From G965276765 sp965276825 (lineage in GTDB: Bacteria; Actinomycetota; Acidimicrobiia; Acidimicrobiales; Palsa-688), in assembly GCA_965276825.1 (NCBI GenBank), contig OZ255630.1:3534001-3598000 (forward strand): a stretch of DNA of 64,000 nucleotides, in the 5' to 3' direction. Position 1 is the stretch's first letter, and each line of letters opens with the position of its first letter. Under the pieces are notes generated by a model, which was not told the origin of the DNA, did not search any database, and saw only the letters and a list, made by a program, of their open reading frames with translations. Positions 60,407 through 64,000 of this stretch are shown here, piece after piece. The position numbers and the translations under genes were made by a program.

Positions 60407-61332
60407 GGCCACAGTTTGGCCTTGACCTGCGACGGCCAGGCCTCGGGGTCGAGGCCGTGGTTCCACAAGAGGGCGAGGGCGATGCGCTCCACCCCGAAGC
60501 CGACACAGGCGCTGTGGGCGACCCCGCCGTCGGCGGTCATGATGGCGAACGCGACCCCGAAGTGGTCCTCGTGACAGTTGGCCGAGGTGATCGCCGTGAG
60601 CTTCGCGGCCGGACCCGTCGGCGCCACCACCTCCCACTTGAGGGCGGCCTCCTGTTGGTTGGCCGCGAGCATCTTGCCGAGGCGCCCGAAGAAAGGGTCG
60701 TTGGCCACCTCGTGACCCACCTCGAGGTGCAGATCGTGATGGAGGTCGAGCGCCCGCTCCAGCCAGAGGTCGCGATGTCGGAGCGCTCCTTCGGGCTCGC
60801 CCACGTAGACGATCTCATACTGCCGGAACGCTTGCATGCGTGCCGGATCGAGGCTCGGCTCGTGGCGGAACACCCAGCCGTAGACGTCCCATCTGCGACC
60901 GCCGGGGGGAAGCGGCCCAGGGATGGTCGAGTAGAGGGGGTGGCAGGCGGCCGAGCAGAGGGCGGTCCCGGCGCTGGCCAGCGTGGCCGCCCAGTCCCCC
61001 CCCTCGTCGACGGTGGCGAGGAGGCGGGCGTGGGCACGGTCGTCGCCACGGAAGGATCGGACGGCCCCGATCAGGTCGGGAAAGGACCTGACGTAGTCGG
61101 TCCGCTCGAAGACCTCCTCGGTGACCACGGGCGCAAAGCGCAGAACCTGGGCTTCCTGGTCGACGGCGAGATCGCGGACGGCTCGCTCCAACCCGGTGAC
61201 GATCCCCTCGAACGTGCCGCTCCTGCCCCACAGCCCGTTGGCGCCTGCCGGCACGAGCAACCCGGCGTCGACCAGCTTGGCCCGCCACGGCGCCCACGGG
61301 TCGCCGGCATCGGCGACGTCAGCGCCGGTCAC
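60403..61332 (-). CDS. Amino acid:[carrier protein] ligase (truncated seryl-tRNA-synthetase homologue)
   Basis: 309 residues. A class II synthetase core without tRNA-binding arm: motif 2 in FRHEPSLDPARMQAFRQYEI, motif 3 in GFGVERIALALLW. Zinc ligands by comparison with atypical SerRS are Cys130, Glu173 and Cys276, with spacing as expected. These enzymes activate glycine or alanine with ATP and transfer it to the phosphopantetheine of a carrier protein, not to tRNA. A carrier gene lies two genes upstream. Starts directly after the acyl-CoA dehydrogenase stop. Amino acid specificity cannot be told. Confidence 0.9.
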   Translation of the reverse strand: MTGADVADAGDPWAPWRAKLVDAGLLVPAGANGLWGRSGTFEGIVTGLERAVRDLAVDQEAQVLRFAPVVTEEVFERTDYVRSFPDLIGAVRSFRGDDRAHARLLATVDEGGDWAATLASAGTALCSAACHPLYSTIPGPLPPGGRRWDVYGWVFRHEPSLDPARMQAFRQYEIVYVGEPEGALRHRDLWLERALDLHHDLHLEVGHEVANDPFFGRLGKMLAANQQEAALKWEVVAPTGPAAKLTAITSANCHEDHFGVAFAIMTADGGVAHSACVGFGVERIALALLWNHGLDPEAWPSQVKAKLWP

Positions 61333-62496
61333 TCAGATCTCCTTGCTGGCGAGGAGCAGACGGGCGCTGTTGCCGAGGACCCGGTCGTTGTTGACCATCA
61401 GCGCGGCGCCGTACGCGTCCCGTAGCTCGCGCCCGAGGGAGTAGGGGCTGTCCTGGCGGTACCCCGCCATCCCGCAGATGGTCAGCGCCTTGGCGACCAG
61501 CTCCACCACCAGGGTGGATGCGGACAGCTTGAGGCTGTTCATCGCTACGGCGAAGCTGAGCGATCCGAGGGTCTCGGCGTCGTCCATGTGCTCGCTGTAG
61601 AGGTCGAGCGCTCCGCGCAGGAGCCCCCGGTACTCCTGGAGCGTGGCGGCCAGCTCGGCCAGCCGGTTGGCCGAGGGCGGGACCGTGCCCGCCGACTTCC
61701 TGGCCGCGGCCCTGACGTAGCGGTGGGCCTTCCCAGCCGCGGATTCGGCCAGGCCGAGCCAGACCGAAGCCCACACGATGTGGGACACCGGCAACATGGT
61801 CTGGCTGGAGATGTCGCCGTAAGGGTCGGAGAGGATGTGGGCCGCCGGGCCCGAGGCTCGAAGCACGAACCCACGGCTGTCGGTGCCGCGGAAGCCGAGG
61901 GTGTCCCACTCGCCGACCGGCTCCAGCTCGAGGCCGGGCGGCAGGCAGGCGACGAGCACCTGATCCGACGGCGGGCTGTCCGCGCTGCGGCGGGCCGTGG
62001 CCAGCACGGCGTCGGCGTGGGCGCCGTAGGAGATGACCGGGGCCTGCTTGACCAGGGCGAAGCCCCCGTCGGTGGACTCCACGGCGCATGTGCTCGAGCG
62101 CACGTCGCCTCCGATGCCGACCTCCGTCGTGGCACTGGCCAGCAGGAGCTGCTCCGACGCGACGCGGCCGAGCAGCGCGGTCAGCTGGGGGGAGCGGCCG
62201 TGCCGGAGCAGGCACCAGACCTGGATCTGGTGCATGGCGTAGATCATCGCCGTGGCGGCGCACGAGCGGGACAGGACGCGGACGGCCGATGAGACGGTGG
62301 CGAGCGAAGCGCCCTCTCCGCCGAGGTCGACGGGCACGGCGACCGACAGGAGCCGCTCCCCCCTGAGCGCGGCCACGGATTCTGTTGGGAAGCGGGCCTC
62401 GCGGTCGACGTCAACCGCGGTCTCTGCCACGGCGCCCGATGCGACGGACTCGACCCGTGCGTCGATGGGCGCGGTGGGCACGTCGAGGGCCGCCAT
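61333..62496 (-). CDS. Acyl-CoA dehydrogenase-like flavoenzyme
   Basis: 387 residues, three-domain ACAD fold: helical N-domain (MIYAMHQIQVWCLLRHG), beta domain with LLASATTEVGIGGDVRS and FALVKQAPVISYGAHADAV, and C-domain (KAHRYVRAAARKSAG, ICGMAGYRQDSPYSLGRELR). The place of the catalytic Glu near the C-domain is not clear from sequence. Its position between ligase and carrier suggests it oxidises the carrier-bound aminoacyl or acyl group rather than a CoA ester. Four bases separate its start from the carrier stop. Confidence 0.85.
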   Translation of the reverse strand: MAALDVPTAPIDARVESVASGAVAETAVDVDREARFPTESVAALRGERLLSVAVPVDLGGEGASLATVSSAVRVLSRSCAATAMIYAMHQIQVWCLLRHGRSPQLTALLGRVASEQLLLASATTEVGIGGDVRSSTCAVESTDGGFALVKQAPVISYGAHADAVLATARRSADSPPSDQVLVACLPPGLELEPVGEWDTLGFRGTDSRGFVLRASGPAAHILSDPYGDISSQTMLPVSHIVWASVWLGLAESAAGKAHRYVRAAARKSAGTVPPSANRLAELAATLQEYRGLLRGALDLYSEHMDDAETLGSLSFAVAMNSLKLSASTLVVELVAKALTICGMAGYRQDSPYSLGRELRDAYGAALMVNNDRVLGNSARLLLASKEI

Positions 62497-62499
62497 CGC

Positions 62500-62748
62500 T
62501 CAGCCGGCCGCTGCGACGCCGAGCTCGCCGAGCGCCTCCCGGATCGCCGACACGGAGCTGAAGGTCCGCTTGCGGAGCAGTCGGTCCGGGAACTCGACGT
62601 CGAGGGCGTCCTCGAGGGCGAGCATCACGTTGACGCTGGCGTGTGAAGTCAGGCCGAGCCGGTAGAGGTCGTCGTCGTCGCCGATCGTGGCGGCGTCGAC
62701 GGCCAGGCGGGCGTGATCGCCTAGCACCTTGCGAACGACGTCATCCAT
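62500..62748 (-). CDS. Acyl/peptidyl carrier protein
   Basis: 82 residues, ATG 62748. Phosphopantetheine site LYRLGLTSHASVN with Ser35; acidic helix MLALEDALDVEFPDRLL after it, all as in carrier proteins. It would be charged by the amino acid ligase two genes on. Its start overlaps the phosphopantetheinyl transferase stop by eight bases, so carrier and activating enzyme are co-translated. Confidence 0.92.
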   Translation of the reverse strand: MDDVVRKVLGDHARLAVDAATIGDDDDLYRLGLTSHASVNVMLALEDALDVEFPDRLLRKRTFSSVSAIREALGELGVAAAG

Positions 62749-63238
62749 GATGCAGGTCCTCCGGGAGATCGGTGCTGGTAGGGCCGGAGCCGGACGCAAC
62801 GACGACCGCGCCGGCGAGGCCCCCCTCGTGGGTGAGGGAGATGGCCCAACGGTCGAGGCCGCGCTGGGCCGCCAACGCGGCGGCGGGACCGGAGAGGGCG
62901 AGTGAGGGCGCACCGTTGCCGCGGCGTTGGACCTCGACGCTGCGCCACGGCAGGCCGTCGGCTCCGACGGCCAGTGCCTTGAAGACGGCCTCCTTGCCTG
63001 CGAACCGGGCGGCGAGGCCCTCGGCTTCGGTCGGGCCGGCGGTGTCGGCCAGCTCGGCCTCGCTGAAGAGCCGGCGGCGGTAGCGATCGCCGAAGCGGTC
63101 GAGCGACGCCCGCACGGCTCGGACGCTCGTCAGGTCGGCTCCCACGGCAATCCGGGCGCCAGCAACGGGGTCAGCGTGGAGCGCCGCCTCGTTGGCCCAG
63201 CTGCTGCTCTGCACGGTCGCCCTTCGGTTGTCGGCCAT
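62741..63238 (-). CDS. AcpS-type 4'-phosphopantetheinyl transferase
   Basis: 165 residues, ATG 63238 with GGGAG seven bases upstream (GTG at 63244 also possible). Motifs: RIAVGADLTSVRAV (metal-binding Asp), RRLFSEAEL, LAARFAGKEAVFKALAVG and AISLTHEGGLAGAVVVA. It transfers the phosphopantetheine arm of CoA to carrier Ser. The N-terminus is about 30 residues longer than minimal AcpS. A pathway-dedicated enzyme is likely given the overlap with the carrier gene; a housekeeping AcpS may also exist elsewhere. Confidence 0.88.
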   Translation of the reverse strand: MADNRRATVQSSSWANEAALHADPVAGARIAVGADLTSVRAVRASLDRFGDRYRRRLFSEAELADTAGPTEAEGLAARFAGKEAVFKALAVGADGLPWRSVEVQRRGNGAPSLALSGPAAALAAQRGLDRWAISLTHEGGLAGAVVVASGSGPTSTDLPEDLHHG

Positions 63239-63396
63239 TACCACGCTCCCGAGAGTTTACGTTGCGAACGGTCAGCTCGGATCGCGGGGTGCTCACCTCT
63301 CATCGGATGGCTCGCTCGCAGTCTGAACCGAATCGGGCCGCGGCAGGCGCAGACCCGGCTTGCCCCTGCTCCTGACCACCTCGCTACCCTCGGCAC

Positions 63397-64000
63397 ATGG
63401 ACATCCGAGGTGCATCTGCGATCGTGACGGGAGGGGCCTCCGGGCTCGGAGAGGCGACCGTGCGCGCCCTCACCGACCGGGGCGCCCGGGTCGTCGTGCT
63501 CGATATGGCGGACGACAAGGGTGAGGCGCTGGCCAAGGAGCTCGGCGGGATCTTCGCCCACGCCGACGTCACCGACACCGGTGAGGTCATCGCCGCGGTC
63601 GAGGCAGCCAAGGAGCTCGGCCCCTTGCGCGCCGTCGTCAACTGCGCCGGCATCGGCTGGGCGACGAGGACGATCGGCCGCGACGGCAGCTACGACTCCG
63701 CGCACGACCTCGAGGTCTACAAGAAGGTCATCAACGTCAACCTCGTCGGGACGTTCAACGTCACCCGGTTGGCGGCGACCGCCATGTCCCAGAACGAGCC
63801 GCTCACCGACGGAGAGCGCGGGGCCATCGTCAACGTGGCGTCGCTCGCCGCCTTCGACGGGCAGATCGGCCAGGCCGCCTACTCCTCGTCGAAGGGGGGC
63901 GTGGTCGGCATGACCCTGCCGGTGGCTCGCGATCTCGCCGTGGTCGGGATCCGGGTCAACACGATCGCCCCCGGGCTGATCGACACGCCCATCTACGGCT
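63397..64000 (+). CDS. Short-chain dehydrogenase, 3-hydroxyacyl-CoA dehydrogenase type II-like (3' end outside)
   Basis: 201 residues are visible. NAD site TGGASGLGEATVR, VVLDMADDKGE, VVNCAGIG, catalytic Ser in IVNVASLAAFDG, YxxxK as YSSSKGG, and IAPGLIDTPIY. The sequence and the long loop with YDSAHDLEVYKKVINVNLVG resemble HSD17B10-type 3-hydroxyacyl-CoA dehydrogenases. Divergent from the AcpS-type gene over 158 bp in which I see no clear promoter pair. May belong to fatty acid breakdown. Confidence 0.85.
   Translation, partial: MDIRGASAIVTGGASGLGEATVRALTDRGARVVVLDMADDKGEALAKELGGIFAHADVTDTGEVIAAVEAAKELGPLRAVVNCAGIGWATRTIGRDGSYDSAHDLEVYKKVINVNLVGTFNVTRLAATAMSQNEPLTDGERGAIVNVASLAAFDGQIGQAAYSSSKGGVVGMTLPVARDLAVVGIRVNTIAPGLIDTPIYG

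Overview
The window is high-GC DNA from an actinobacterium. The best guess is an Acidimicrobiia-like lineage. Grounds are abundant GTG/TTG starts with four-base GTGA/ATGA gene overlaps, actinobacterial-type families (acyl-CoA carboxylase epsilon-like subunit, DUF2786, carboxymuconolactone-decarboxylase-like protein, DUF1839), and a secreted beta-propeller built from GYW...FGDA repeats. No rRNA or named marker is present, so the placement is inference.

Layout. 1-9 kb: a secreted phosphoesterase and a lipoprotein, then prmA facing a tightly overlapped run (ABC-F ATPase, hisN, PPOX-like protein, carboxymuconolactone-decarboxylase-like protein) and an MBL-fold hydrolase. 9-13 kb: a lipoprotein and a poorly conserved stretch next to tRNA-Ser(CGA) with small or broken genes and a DUF2283 protein. 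13-20 kb: tadA, a conserved hypothetical, a photolyase-like flavoprotein with inverted domain order, three tandem paralogues with duplicated YbjQ-like domains, and a broken DUF2786 gene. 20-21 kb: a VapBC pair and a HepT-like remnant beside tRNA-Ser(GGA). 21.6-24.7 kb: dnaX, ybaB, recR. 25-28 kb: thiolase, methylmalonyl/ethylmalonyl-CoA epimerase, SEC-C methionine aminopeptidase, then a second VapBC. 29-36.9 kb: an AceE-like E1, a membrane protein, a 5'-3' exonuclease, aat, a secreted protein, pccB and an epsilon-like subunit. 36.8-40.7 kb: a wrecked ethylmalonyl-CoA mutase gene, an S51-like peptidase and a frameshifted methyltransferase. 40.8-44.8 kb: two cyclophilins, lysC, asd. 44.8-59.3 kb: an exopolysaccharide locus (glycosyltransferases, two GH16 genes, Wzz-like co-polymerase, Wzy-like polymerase, flippase, tandem hydrolase, initiating sugar-phosphate transferase) that looks less GC-rich than its flanks. 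59.4-63.2 kb: a compact carrier-protein cluster (DUF1839, amino acid:carrier-protein ligase, acyl-CoA dehydrogenase, carrier protein, AcpS-type transferase). The window ends inside an SDR gene.

How genes work together. The EPS locus holds most parts of a Wzx/Wzy pathway. Inside it an 806-bp GH16 block is present twice without a visible difference; the second copy is fused to the membrane anchor of a Wzz-like gene. The carrier-protein cluster could load an amino acid on a dedicated carrier and oxidise it while tethered. The acyl-CoA genes (epimerase, pccB, epsilon-like subunit) point to propionyl/ethylmalonyl-CoA metabolism, but the local ecm gene carries two frameshifts, a stop codon and an internal deletion. 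At least four genes carry single-base lesions, so either real decay or consensus error must be weighed. Two convergent or divergent intergenic regions share a 43-nt element with inverted ends.
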